DNA of 64,000 bases, from assembly GCA_943736015.1 (NCBI GenBank), contig OX031071.1, forward strand, positions 10,016,119 through 10,080,118, in the 5' to 3' direction. Under the pieces are notes generated by a model that saw only the letters and a program-made list of their open reading frames with translations, made no database searches and was not told the origin of the DNA. This document shows, piece after piece, positions 22,868 to 35,171 of the stretch. A program made the position numbers and the translations under genes. This stretch comes from Tridacna crocea (lineage: Eukaryota; Mollusca; Bivalvia; Cardiida; Cardiidae). Every line of letters starts with the position of its first letter. Positions within the stretch are counted from its first letter, which is position 1.

Positions 22868-24402
22868 CACGGGTAGGAAACTTCATATTCAGAGCCAATG
22901 GCTCCGACGACAAAATGTTGTGTTGGTCTTCCGTTTATGAAGATGTTGGCTGAAAAACAATCCCAAAACAGGTAGGCATGTCAGTATTTGTAATTATGTG
23001 ATCTTATGTCTTTGAAATTCAAAAAAAGGAGAATGTAATTCGATCCTCTGGTCTTTCAACGTGTTTTCTGCAATAAGGAAAGTTGGAACAGTTGTACGAG
23101 GTTATCTGAATCATTTGTGGCGTGGGTTGACCGTAGCCAAAATAATATGTCTCGGAGATAAATCCAAGCTCCTTCTGCCCATTAAATAAGCAATATGTTC
23201 CTAGAGTGACCCTTTTCAAAAATCGTTTTGTAAATCTTTAAGCCATCGAAAACCAACAGCTTATTGTTGGCACCTGCATGTGGTTCTCTCGTTGGACTTA
23301 CGATTTTAGTCATTTTCGAGCATGTGCTCTTCTGCAAGAAATTGTCTTGGGTGATCCATACAAAATTTATTTGCAGAATTCTGATTCATCAAAATCATTG
23401 CTGTGGTGATGATTGTAGGTATGGTGACAGATTTCGAAATGACTTTTACAGGTGACCTGTTTAAAATTGGCAAAATTGTGATTGTGTTTCCATCATATGT
23501 AAAGAATTATGATGATGACTGAATAATGATTCATAAACTGCATAATGCAAATTCATGCATCCAGACCATTCAAACACGTGTTGCTTTTATAAATCATTCT
23601 CGTACTTCTAAAAGAAAATATTTTTCATTATTTGTGCTTATGTGTGGGCTGCACTTACGACAAAAGCACTAAAATTTTTATATATGGACTATTCGGTCCT
23701 ATCAAAAGCTATGCAGAAATATTTTCAAAATTCAGACTAATGTTAAACAGCATTTTTCTAACGTGACAATACCAGTCCTTTGTATTTTCATACATGCGGT
23801 CATGTTCCATCCAACAAATAAACTAAATTTTGGACGGAAAGATATTAATGGAAAAACAAAACTTACGTCCTTACTATATTATTTCAAAAAGCTAAAATTT
23901 TAAAAGGGAGCCCTCTTGAATCGGTCCCGAGTAACATAGTCAGAGCCGGTCCACATAATCGGAGCCCTTCTTTATTTTTATCAATTCTTGTGCTTTTCCT
24001 TTCAATTTTTGACCAGCAGTGAATGTAGCATTTCAGGGCATTAATTCACGGTTTTGGGACAGTAAGACTGTCTCTTACTTGCCTATTAAATGGTATTAAC
24101 AGACTGAATTTATCTCCGAGACGTATTATTTTGACTACGGTCAACCCACGCTACAAATGATTCAGACAACATCGTACACCTGTTCCAATTTTCCGTAATG
24201 CAGAAAACAAGTTGAAAGACCAGAGGATCGAATGACATTCTCCTTTTTTTGAATTTCAAAGACATAAGATCACATAATTACAAATACTGACATGCCTACC
24301 TGTTTTGGGATTGTTTTCAGTCGACATCTGCAGAAACGGAAGACCAACACAACATTTTGTCGTCGGAGCCATTGGCTCTGAATATGAAGTTTCCTACCCG
24401 TG
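22868..24402. mobile_element. Long-TIR transposon, internally deleted copy in unit 2
   Basis: 1535 bp. The left TIR breaks at about 23193 (CATTAAATAAGCAAT) and continues with sequence that lies ~2.2 kb further in the full copies (ATGTTCCTAGAGTGACCC). The right TIR is a chimera: its inner part matches full-copy right TIRs and its outer part (from about 24300) matches the lone TIR. The ~1.08-kb spacer normally between them is missing. Confidence 0.8.
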
Positions 24403-25176
24403 ATCAAGGACAAGCCTAATTTAATTTTAGTCTGCGCTGTTAGCTAGATTGCACTCAACCTTACCTTCATTAATTATTTCATTAAATAGACTATTTTGTG
24501 TTAAAAGTTCCAACCAAAGTAGCCTTACTTTTACAGTAGAGTACATGTATTTTCATGTTATTTTTGTTTATTTAAGTCATTACCAAACGACAATATTTTA
24601 GCACGGGTAGGAAACTTCATATTCAGAGCCAATGGCTCCGACGACAAAATGTTGTGTTGGTCTTCCGTTTATGAAGATGTTGGCTGAAAAACAATCCCAA
24701 AACAGGTAGGCATGTCAGTATTTGTAATTATGTGATCTTATGTCTTTGAAATTCAAAAAAAGGAGAATGTAATTCGATCCTCTGGTCTTTCAACGTGTTT
24801 TCTGCAATAAGGAAAGTTGGAACAGTTGTACGAGGTTATCTGAATCATTTGTGGCGTGGGTTGACCGTAGCCAAAATAATATGTCTCGGAGATAAATCCA
24901 AGCTCCTTCTGCCCATTAAATAAGCAATGTATAGAAGTTTTCCTGTTCTACAGGCTTAAGTTATTATCTTTGCCGTTTCATTTACTCAATGCCAGAATCG
25001 ACAGAAAACTACACAAAAAACGGGCGTAATTTAAGAAAGGCTCCGATTGTGTAGGTCGGCTAAGAAAATATCGGTTGGCTCCGATGTAAGAGGAATTTCG
25101 TTTAATTTTTTTCCTAATTTCCGGGTATATGTAAGAAGGTGCGTCGAGTTAAATGTGAAGCAACAAGTTCATTTTA

Positions 25177-25727
25177 CGAGGGGCGTTCAGTAAGTAATGC
25201 CCCTGACCCACATTCAGTTGTCTGATCTAGCTGATTTTTCATGTGTAATGATTTATATCTCTATGGGTTATGTGGCAAATTACATCTCTGAACTAATTGT
25301 GGTTTCTGGTTTACAGGTGTTTGAACAGAGTCATGTGTGTGACTGACATCTGATAGAAAATGAGCAAAAATTACTTCTTGTAACCCAATGGTCATTTAAA
25401 TTCTAGAACAGACTCCCGGCCATATTTGAATTCACAATGCCAGCGTTTTACAAGGTCATTATCACCATAAGTGTCTTCAAATTCATCAAAAGTCTCCTGT
25501 GGTGTTCGTCCTTTCAAATACAAAAACTTGATCACTGCGCGACACTCAACAGGCTCCCATTTCATGCCTGACTCAGTTCAAACACCTGTAAATCACACAC
25601 CACAATAAGTTTAGAGTTTTAATTTGCCATATAATCCATAGATATATAAATCATTATACATGGAAATTTTCAGCTAGATCAGACCACTGGAAGTGGGTCA
25701 GGGGCATTACTTATTGAACGCCCCTCG
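25177..25727 (-). mobile_element. Mariner-family MITE in unit 3
   Basis: 551 bp, the same element as at 18513-19063, with TA flanks and the 57-residue transposase fragment at 25392-25565. Confidence 0.9.
25392..25565 (-). pseudogene. Mariner transposase N-terminal fragment, unit 3
   Basis: A third copy of the helix-turn-helix fragment, 57 residues, same in-frame 12-nt deletion as unit 1. Confidence 0.75.
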
Positions 25728-28247
25728 TAAGCCTATTGTCTCATTGAGTTTTATATATGGAAATAGCAAAGAGAAGTATTTTACCAATTTTACATATTGT
25801 CAAATTGGCATTTTGCTAATATGAATGTACGATCAGAAAACGTAAATGATGCCATTCATTCCGTTTTTAGCTCATCTGAGCACAACGTGCTCAAGGGGAG
25901 CTTTAGGATAACAATGTGTCCGTCGTCGATCGTGCGTCGTCCGTAGTCCGTCGTTAACAATTTCTTTAAACATCTCCTCCTAAACCACTGGGTCGATTTG
26001 GACCAAACTTGGCTGGAATCTTTCTTGGGAGGACCTCTTTAAAAATTGTTCACAGAATTTGAATCCATCAAAAAGCCTGGTTGCAAGAAAATTCTTTAAA
26101 AATTTTCACCTCTGAAACTGCTCGTCAGATTTTGAAATCATTTCACAGAGATGTTCCTTGGTTGACCCTTTTCAAAATTTGTAGGCGAAATTTTAACCCC
26201 GCAAGAAACATGGCTCTGGTGAAGGAGGGATACTTGCACTGAACAGAAATGAAGAAATTCTTGAAAATTCTTCTTCGCTGAAACCGCTGGTCAGATTTAA
26301 AATAATTTCACAGAAATATTCTTTGGGTAACCCTTTTCCAAAATTGTTCGCGAAATTTTGATGTCAAGAGACCAGGCTCTGTTTGAATGGGGGCTACTTG
26401 CACTATACGGAAATGAAAAAAAAAAAAAAAAAATCCTAAAAAATCTTCTTTATTTTGATCCGTCAATAAACACGGCTCTGATGAATGGGGGCTACTTGAA
26501 CTATGACCATGAAGAAATTCTTTAAAATTCTTCTTCTCTTAAACTGATTGTCAGATTTTGGAATCATGTCACATAGATGTTCTTCAGGTGACCCTTTTCA
26601 AAAATTGTTTCGCGGATTTTGATCCGTCAATAAACATAGCTCTTGTGAATGGGGGCTACTTGCACTATACGAAAAATTCTTCTTCCCTGAAACGGCTGGT
26701 CAGATTTTGAAACAATTTCAGAGAGATTTTCCTTTGGTGACCCTTTTTCAAAAACTGTTCGCGAAATTTGATCCGTCTAGAAACATGGCCCTGATGGGGA
26801 GTGGCCACTTGCATTATACAGGCATGAAGAAATTATTAAAAATTCTTCTCTGAAACGGCTTGTCAGATTTTGAAATACTTTCACAGAAATGTTCCTTGGG
26901 TGACCCTTTTCGCAAAGTGTTCGAGAAATTTTGATCCACCAAGAAACATGGCTCAGATGGCTGTGGGGTATTAACATTATATGGACATAAAGGAATCAAA
27001 AAAAAAAAAAAATCTTCTTCTCTGGAATGGCTGGTCAGACTTTCAAATAATTTCACAGATATGTTCCTAGAGTGACCCTTTTCAAAAATCGTTTTGTAAA
27101 TTTTTAAGCCATCGTAAACCAACAGCTTATTGTTGGCACCTGCATGTGGTTCTCTCGTTGGACTTACGATTTTAGTCATTTTCGAGCATGTGCTCTTCTG
27201 CAAGAAATTGTCTTGGGTGATCCATACAAAATTTATTTGCAGAATTCTGATTCAACAAAATCATTGCTGTGGTGATGATTGTAGGTATGGTGACAGATTT
27301 CGAAATGACTTTTACAGGTGACCTGTTTAAAATTGGCAAAATTGTGATTGTGTTTCCATCATATGTAAAGAATTATGTGTTGATGACTGAATAATGATTC
27401 ATAAACTGCATAATACAAATTCATGCATCCAGACCATTCAAACACGTGTTGCTTTTATAAATCATTCTCGTACTTCTAAAAGAAAATATTTTTCATTATT
27501 TGTGCTTATGTGTGGGCTGCACTTACGACAAAAGCACTAAAATTTTTATATATGGACTATTCGGTCCTATCAAAAGCTATGCAGAAATATTTTCAAAATT
27601 CAGACTAATGTTAAACAGCATTTTTCTAATGTGACACATGCGGTCATGTTCCATCCAACAAATGAACTAAATTTTGGACGGAAAGATATTAATGGAAAAA
27701 TAAAACTTACCTCCTTACTATATTATTTCAAAAAGCTAAAATTTCAAAAGGGAGCCCTCTTGAATCGGTCCCGAGTAACATAGTCAGAGCCGGTCCACAT
27801 AATCGGAGCCCTTCTTTATTTTTATCAATTCTTGTGCTTTTCCTTTCAATTTTTGACCAGTAGTGAATGTAACATTTCAGGGCATTAATTCACGGTTTTG
27901 GGACAGTAAGACTGTCTCTTACTTGCCTATTAAATGGTATTAACAGACTGAATTTATCTCCGAGACGTATTATTTTGACTACGGTCAACCCACGCTACAA
28001 ACGATTCAGACAACATCGTACACCTGTTCCAATTTTCCGTAATGCAGAAAACAAGTTGAAAGACCAGAGGATCGAATGACATTCTCCTTTTTTTGAATTT
28101 CAAAGACATAAGATCACATAATTACAAATACTGACATGCCTACCTGTTTTGGGATTGTTTTTCAGCCAACATCTTCATAAACGGAAGACCAACACAACAT
28201 TTTGTCGTCGGAGCCATTGGCTCTGAATATGAAGTTTCCTACCCGTG

Positions 28248-28960
28248 TTTAGGCTTGTTCAAATCGAAAGCATTTGCAGACGAAAAAATAAATGTGGCTG
28301 AAAATTTGAAATTTTTTTAATGAAGGGTAGAAAACATTGTGGGAAAAGGAGAAAATTCTGGTTACCAGCATTTTCTCCTTTTCCCACAATGTTTTCAAAA
28401 GGCTTCTATTTCAGGGTCGTAAAAACCAGGGATTGTTTGGTAAAGGGTTAATGTCATGTTTAAGGTTTGTTAATCGTTTCCCTAACTCTTTCAGAATGAT
28501 CAGCAGGTCCTCTAGGGAAGCATAGACAGCTGCACTGTGCGGTGCGATATAGCAATTAAAAACGCCATTTAATACCATACAATCAATCAACATCGTTGTG
28601 AATTCATTTACCCGTTACTAGACAATCACTACTTTTGTCGACCCTGAGAAAGAAGCTTTTAGAAAACATTGTGGGAAAAGGAGAAAATGCTGGTAACCAG
28701 CATTTTCTCATTTTCCCACAAAGTTTTCTACCCTTCACAGAACAAATTGCACAGTTTATTTCATGCCTTCCGGTAGGATATCGAGAAATAGCAGTGCGCC
28801 ACTCGTGAAAATATTACCGATGGTGTCTATTCGATGAAATAAATTTCGATCTTTCACCGAAAAAGACAAATATCCTCTATTTCATTCACTTTTATTTTGT
28901 CGTCTGCAAATGCTTTTGATTTAGACCAGTCTAAAATATTGTCGTTTGTTAATGAGATAA
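28248..28960. mobile_element. Family A MITE half and interrupted copy, unit 3
   Basis: Same arrangement as 16656-17368: a hairpin at about 28325-28400, GGTAAAGGGTTAA near 28453, then a second hairpin near 28665-28735. Confidence 0.75.
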
Positions 28961-29061
28961 ATCAATGTTGTCTACCAACCCACTGAATCATGAGGTAAAT
29001 TGGTCCTTGTACAATCAGAAAATTGACCAGTAGCGAAACGTTTCTGTCCTGCTTAGCCGGT

Positions 29062-29636
29062 GTAATGCAGAGAAATGACCCTCCCCTACAAAATGACCCA
29101 TGGGTCATTTCACTACGTAGAGGAAGGACCCGGGTCATTATTCTACGTAGAGAAATGATCCCAGAGGGTTATTTCTCTACGTAGAAAAAGGACCCGGGTC
29201 AAGAAGATTTTCAAAGTTTCCTCAATAAAAGGCCATGTAAAACTTGAGATCCATGAGACAGAGCTAAATTAAATGGTAATAGGTCTTATTATGGTTAGTA
29301 ACAAGAAGATTTATAAAGTTTTCATCACAATAGCCCATATAAAACTTGTGACCCCTGGTGTCGGGACGAACTTGATCCCAATACTATCATTTGGGCCCTC
29401 TTGGTAGTGGACCCGCTAGATAAAGCTACATGCAAAATTTGGTCGTCCTAGGCCTTATGGCTAGGTACAAGTAGATTTTTAAAGTTCTCCTACTACAAGC
29501 CCCATGTAAAACTTCTGAACCCCTGGGACGGGGCCAAATTTGGCCCCTGGGCTATAATTTGGACATGGGTCATTTCTATACGTAGTGAAATGACCCATGG
29601 GTCATTTTGTGGAGGAGGGTCATTTCTCTGCATTAC
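29062..29636. mobile_element. 575-bp TIR element in the repeat array
   Basis: The ends are inverted: GTAATGCAGAGAAATGACCC on the left and its inverse (GGGTCATTTCTCTGCATTAC) on the right. The TIRs continue through CTACAAAATGACCCATGGGTCA to CACTACGTAG for about 58 bp. Sub-terminal GACCCGGGTC and TTTCTCTACGTAG palindromes follow. The interior is array sequence. Confidence 0.8.
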
Positions 29637-30584
29637 TCTGCATGGTTAGAAACAAGAGGATTAATAAAGTTTTCAGCATAATAGCCCATGTAAAACTTGT
29701 GACCCCTGTTGTCGGGACAAACTTGACCTTAAAACTATCATTTTGGCCCTTTTGGTAGAGGCCCACTGGAGTCGTCCTCGGCCTTATGACTAGGTACAAG
29801 TAGATTTTTAAAGTTTTCCTACTTTAAGCCCTTTGTAAAATTTGTGACCCCTGGGACGGGGCCAAATTTGACCCCAGGGCTATAATTTGGGCATAGGTCA
29901 TTTGGGCATCCTTTGTAGACACCCACTAGATAAAGCTACATGCCAAATTTGCTAGCTCTAGGCCCTATTGCTAAGTAAAAGAATATTTTTCAAGTTTTCC
30001 CGATATAAGCCCATATAAAACTTGTGACCCTCGGGCCCAGGCCAAATTTAATCCCAGGGCTATAAATTGGGCACTCTTGGGAGACAACGACTTGATAAAG
30101 CTACATGCCAAATTTGGTAGCCCCATGCCCTATGGCTAGGTACCAGAGTGGTTTTAAAGTTTTCTCTATAGAACTTGTTACCCCCTGGGCGGGGCCAATT
30201 TTGACCCCAGGGCTATTATTTGAAGAAACTTGGTAGAGGTCTACTAGATAAAGCTACATGCAAAATTTGGCAGCCCTAGGCCATATCGTTTCAGACAAGA
30301 AGATTTTCAAAGATTTTCAATATTTTTAGGTTTTGTTGCCATGACAACCAGGGTTTTAGAAGGAATCAAAGTCTTTCATGGAATTATAAAGAGGACCATA
30401 GCAGGATCATTTCTGTGAAGTTTCATCAAAATTGGATTTGTAGTTTCAGAGAGGAAGATGTTTGAAATAAAAGTTAACGCACGGACGGATGGTCTTACGA
30501 GACGGACCTTGTGAGGTCGAATTGCTCTTTATTCATTACACCCAAACAACCCCACAAACTTTATCCCACAATCTAACCCTAACC

Positions 30585-30640
30585 CCACAAACCCTAACTA
30601 TACAACCCTAACCCTAACCCTAGCCCTAACTCCATACCTA
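30585..30640. repeat. Short telomere-like (CCCTAA)n patch
   Basis: Imperfect run of AACCCTAACCC and ACAACCCTAACCCTAACCCT units, about five TTAGGG-type hexamers on the minus strand with interruptions. Confidence 0.8.
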
Positions 30641-30789
30641 CCAGATGGACGAAATGAACCCCATAGGGACTAAATGTACAATTACACCTAACTGCACAAT
30701 GTCGGGCTCGTAAGGACGGATGCACAGACACCGGTCCATGACATAATCCCGCTGGCCTTCGTCAAGTGCAGCTAAAAAACCCTGTATAA

Positions 30790-30888
30790 AAAGAGTTGAA
30801 ACTGTTGGTTACCAGCATTTTCTCCTTTTCATAAAACGTCTCATTCCCAGAGTCTTATTGAAGGGATTATTCGGTAAAGGCACACCTT
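30790..30888. mobile_element. Family A MITE, right half only
   Basis: GGTTACCAGCATTTTCTCC is followed by GGGATTATTCGGTAAAGGCA. The left half is missing. Confidence 0.6.
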
Positions 30889-31084
30889 CTGCGAGACACA
30901 AAAAGATAGACATTGTAAATTCTTTTTATTATACTCTTATCAGTGCAGCAATGGAATTTCACAGTGAATAACACCACTAGTGATGGTAAATATTGTATTC
31001 TCACTTTTGACGATATAGTTTTAGAATGTTTGCTGGAACTACTTTTTCCCTATATAGTGTTCTTATTTTACCATTCTTAATAAT

Positions 31085-31170
31085 TATGTAAACAAAACAA
31101 AAAAAAAAAAAAAAAAAGAAAAGCGTAAATAAAAAAAAAAAAAAAAAAAAAGAAAAGCGTAAATAAAGAA
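31085..31170. repeat. A-rich direct duplication
   Basis: Two poly-A tracts each followed by GAAAAGCGTAAATAAA, a ~40-bp tandem duplication. Confidence 0.85.
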
Positions 31171-31181
31171 TATAATAAATA

Positions 31182-31340
31182 GGATAATCAACTGGTTCTG
31201 TGTGATATTAGAAATCTCTCACTAGAATGGGGTTGGATGCGATGTAACACTCGTCCTTCGGATTCATTTTTTTTTTAAATTACATCACGCCCCATTCTAG
31301 TGACAGATTTTCATTATCATACACAACCGGTTGAACGTCC
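31182..31340. repeat. Foldback repeat
   Basis: AATCAACTGGTTCTGTGTGA and CTCACTAGAATGGGG on the left return inverted as CCCCATTCTAGTGACAG and CATACACAACCGGTTGAACG on the right, around a ~60-bp loop. Confidence 0.75.
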
Positions 31341-31364
31341 TCTATTTTTTCCTCAGTTTTTTTC

Positions 31365-31370
31365 TTTATT
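31365..31370 (-). terminator. Candidate poly(A) signal of the protease gene
   Basis: AATAAA on the minus strand about 690 nt past the TGA stop at 32058. It is the best match I found, but cleavage position cannot be shown from sequence. Confidence 0.3.
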
Positions 31371-32057
31371 GTTGTTGATGATATACAGCTCACTGCACAG
31401 GAAACAATGTTATGACAGATAATTATTTATGGTGTACCTTATGGAATACTTGAAAAAAATATGGACGTCTTTTGAACACTATTTACAGTACCGTTCAAGA
31501 ATCTTTTTAGCAACTATGATGCAGATATCACTCACATGTATAAGACATACATAAACAATCCTTTACTGCTTGTATAGAGCTTGCCATTGTGTATAAATCA
31601 TTTAGTCAATGACTGACCATGATATAATTACACCCTTGTTAAACACGTATAACTTAAATTTGCAAAATATGTCTCCAAAGCATTCATATGATGCTCTCTT
31701 TCCATTCTAATGATTGTTACATAACTTATCTTTCTAAAGGTGGAAATTAATAATATCTTAACCTGATTCTGTCAAATCAAGATTCCGTCCACCTTTTCTA
31801 TTTCATGGTTGATTTCCAAAGGTCTGACAAATCGAAATTCAAAATTTCAGATTACCAATGAGAAATAAGGATGGATCGAACGATATTGCTCTTACAAGAG
31901 CTTAACTGTAAATGATAAATCGTGATTCTTATCTGAAAACGGCCATAGCTGGAATTATTGTAATTGACGCTATGCCAGAAAACACTTTTGTTACTCCCAA
32001 ACTGAAGACAATATAGCACTCAGATTGTCAATGTGATCGATGAAGATCACTGTTGTA

Positions 32058-33035
32058 TCAATCAGAGCAAAGACTGAAGGTATTCCCAGTTTCCTGTTTT
32101 AGCTTCATCAATCCATCAGTCATCCTAAACGAGATGTATCTTCCAATAAGTTCTGGATTACGATCTACCTCTTGATAGTTAAGGGAACCAATCAGCATTG
32201 ATATGACGTGAACATATTCGCCGTCAGGGGTATCAGCGCATATAACGCCACCACTGTCGCCTGTTGTACAAAATCTTTTAATAACTCTACCATCATCTTC
32301 AATAGGCTCAATATCCTCTATGACAACATACCGTAATACAAATTCTTCACCCTGTCTATCTGGGACTCGTACGAAATGCTCAGGTTCTGTAATTGTTCCA
32401 ATACCTAACCGTGTGCTAGCTCCGCAAATGTGCACTCGAAGACCCTCCAGATACTTAGTATTTGTGAAATCGTACAGCTGACATTGTGAAGCTTCTCGTT
32501 CTGAGTTTTTGAACTGTCGTTCGCAGCTCTGTTGCTGATCAGACAAAATCCTAGCTGCAGCTACATCTACTGATGGTGTTTCTACCTGATCTGCGTCCAA
32601 ACCATCAACTTGTATGATACTTCCAATCTGAATTATTTGTTCGTCCTGCTCACTCGGAATCCAATATACTCTATTTGCTCCGTTAACCACGTGTTTCGAC
32701 AATAGAGCACACAGCTGTTTCTCTTCCTTTCCGCCATGTTTGCTGACTTTGGCATCGTGCTCAGAACTCTTATCATAGTGCATCCATGCAAAGCCACCCA
32801 GAGTGCCCTTTCGTGCTACTTGTATACGTGCTCCAACACGCTTGAAATGTCTTGTTTCTTTGGAGGTGATCATCTCGAATTCTGTAATATGAAATTCACC
32901 AAGGACGTTTTTAATATCAGACCTGACTTTTTCTTCATCTACGTCGCTGTTTGCTCTGACATATACATGTAATTTGTCGCACCTGTACCCAGTTCCAACA
33001 GCAACATTCACCCGGTCGAAGAGTCGTTTTGCCAC
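32058..33035 (-). CDS. Protease gene, coding exon 3 (peptidase domain)
   Basis: 978 nt including the TGA. The first ~85 residues (LHVYVRANSDVDEEKVRSDI) form a small alpha/beta module. The rest is the trypsin-fold domain. Its GDSGG is followed by VICADTPDG and a C-terminal helix. The domain lacks the Cys pattern of secreted trypsins, in keeping with a cytosolic location. No zymogen-activation IVGG motif is seen. Confidence 0.9.
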   Translation of the reverse strand: MAKRLFDRVNVAVGTGYRCDKLHVYVRANSDVDEEKVRSDIKNVLGEFHITEFEMITSKETRHFKRVGARIQVARKGTLGGFAWMHYDKSSEHDAKVSKHGGKEEKQLCALLSKHVVNGANRVYWIPSEQDEQIIQIGSIIQVDGLDADQVETPSVDVAAARILSDQQQSCERQFKNSEREASQCQLYDFTNTKYLEGLRVHICGASTRLGIGTITEPEHFVRVPDRQGEEFVLRYVVIEDIEPIEDDGRVIKRFCTTGDSGGVICADTPDGEYVHVISMLIGSLNYQEVDRNPELIGRYISFRMTDGLMKLKQETGNTFSLCSD

Positions 33036-35124
33036 CTGCAACATATGGTCGTAAATAATACAGATTGTATAAAAATATACAATATTCTATTTCATGTGTC
33101 TATTTTTAAAAACGTTATGGGTAAAGAAATGACGTCATTTGAGCTGGGGGAATTATTTCCCCGTCACAGTGAATATTTTCCTCCTGCCGAAAATCTGGTT
33201 AATTGACTTGAGATCACTAGTTTTAAAAGTGGCACTCGTTGACAAAATAATCAAAAGAATTATAATATATAATTTATTTAATCAACTTGTGGTTAATATG
33301 GGGAAAATGTGCCTCAAAAGGGAAAGGTCCGCGAAAAAAACTCGTGCCTTACGGCACTCGTTATTTTCGCAGACCTTTCCCTTTTCCGGCAAATGTTATA
33401 GGGTTAATTCACGTTTTTGAGGTCGTTAACATTCGCAGAGGCCCGAAAAATGCTTTAACGCCCGAGTGCGAAGCACGAGGGTGTTTAAGTATTTTGAGGG
33501 CCTCTGCGAATGTTAACCACCGAAAAAAACGTGAATTAACGCTATTATTGCATAATGTAAAGATATTTTAACAATAATTTGCACAGATAGCAAAAATATT
33601 TCCATAGAAATGCATATAAGCGAATTTCAAATGTACTGTACGTACATGGGTCAAAACCGGAAGTTGGCGAAGAAGTTTTTGTTACGATTAGGAAAGGGCC
33701 GTTAGTCCTGTATGCCAGTTTTGATTCTCACACATTTGGACGATTACAACTAGGATGAATGCGTGGACATAAATTTCTGTAACTGAAGGCGACAGAGGGT
33801 TCGATATGTATACATCAAGCGAGCGGACCCATCTCTTAAAAAAGTGAGTGGGATGTAGCTGGTTTAGAGTACATTTCACGGGTGAATTTTTGTTCAGATC
33901 TCGATTAAACTGGGATTCTGTGCAAAGGTTTGTTTGTGGTGTACTAATATCATCAAAGACATGCCATGTAAAGGATCGAATATGGTACAAATTCCTACAG
34001 TTTGATGGTCGCAGTCTAGGGAAAATCTGACAAGGACAGACATTGTTTACAAGGTAAGCCCGAATCGAGGATATTGATAGTACAAAGCCGGTCGTTAACA
34101 GCGCGTGAATTTACTGATTAACACACGTTTTCTCCCGTTAACCGCCCGATTTTTACCCGTTAATACATGCTTATAACGGCCCGAAAAGGCACGTTTAATG
34201 CAATAATTCTCCATATTAACCACAAGCTGATGAAATAAACTCTATTTATTTCATTCTTTTGGTGGCTCATCGAGAAATAACGATGAAATATATTTCGATA
34301 TTTCATGGTTACGACCAGTGAAAAAAAAAAAAGGTTTCATTTTCTTACTCTTCAACTGAAGGCTGAAACATTAGTAGGTAACTAGTGCATGCTATTCAAC
34401 CAGATGGATTTATGACGAAACTAACTCTACATTTCTCGCACTGTACGTAATATTGTAATTGCGTTGCTGTGCGGAATGGGTAAGCCAGGGAGAATTGCCG
34501 AAAACAACTGCTATTCAACCAGATGGAAATATGACGTAATTTACTCTATATTTCTCGCACTTTACATAATATTGTAATTCGTTGTTGTGCAGAGGGGGTA
34601 AGCCAGGGGGAATTGCCGAAAACAACTGTGACGGATTTTGATATAAGCTTAACCCCCCTGAAGGAAAAGGGGGCGTTAAAAGCATGTAATAACAATTTGT
34701 TTTCGGTGACAGATATTTATTTCATCGAGTGAACATCATCGGTAATATTATCACGAGTAGCAGCCACAAATATCATGTATTATACAGAATGTAATATAAC
34801 CACTGGGAATTACAGCAATGAATTTGATTTTATTAACATACTAGTGTAGTGTAGTAGAAGATATTTTTCTTTAAGAAGGGAAGTAAAATTATTAAACTTG
34901 GGGAAAACAAGAAAGTAGTTTAATTACAAATGGATGAATTTATAGTGACGTCACAAATTATATTTTACATCAACGTCCAGGGTAAAAGCCGTTGCTCACA
35001 CAGTTTTATGTTGTAACAGATTGTGGGCGCAAATAAATGAGCTTTTTAAGCACTATTTAGATCGTGTAAATCTTCGGCTACAATACATTACTTGCAATCG
35101 GATGAAGTAAATACGAGAGAGAGG

Positions 35125-35171
<47 letters not shown>

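Larger units (their letters stand above)
24602..28247. mobile_element. Long-TIR DNA transposon, full copy in unit 3
   Basis: 3646 bp, exactly the length of the unit 1 copy, with the same TTTAG flanks (28248-28252 on the right). Differences from unit 1 that I noticed are a handful of single-base and homopolymer-length changes. Confidence 0.8.
13372..29016. repeat. Tandem array of four composite units (~15.6 kb)
   Basis: Four head-to-tail units share order and sequence: unit 0 at 13372-17739, unit 1 at 17740-22668 (4929 bp), unit 2 at 22669-24402 (internally deleted, 1734 bp) and unit 3 at 24403-29016 (lacks the last ~315 bp). Each contains a long-TIR transposon, a right-hand MITE half and a MITE-bearing spacer. 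Units 0 and 1 end in an extra lone TIR. Units 1 and 3 look nearly identical by eye. Unit 0 is more diverged and has its own deletion. No host gene lies in the array. Recurrent 60-129-residue open frames are copies of repeat sequence. Confidence 0.9.
29017..30770. repeat. Molluscan ~165-175-bp tandem repeat array
   Basis: Repeated blocks of CCATGTAAAACTTGTGACCC, GGGGCCAAATTTGACCCCAG, AGATAAAGCTACATGCCAAA, CCTATGGCTAGGTAC and AAGATTTTTAAAGTTTTCC occur about eight times with strong divergence. The array ends near GCACGGACGGATGG. Non-coding. Confidence 0.75.

Noticed and set aside
26814-27203. 129-residue minus-strand frame and its relatives at 15210, 20148 and 20330
   Set aside because: Present in every unit of the tandem array because the DNA is copied; the sequence is made of the ~165-bp repeat and shows no protein family.
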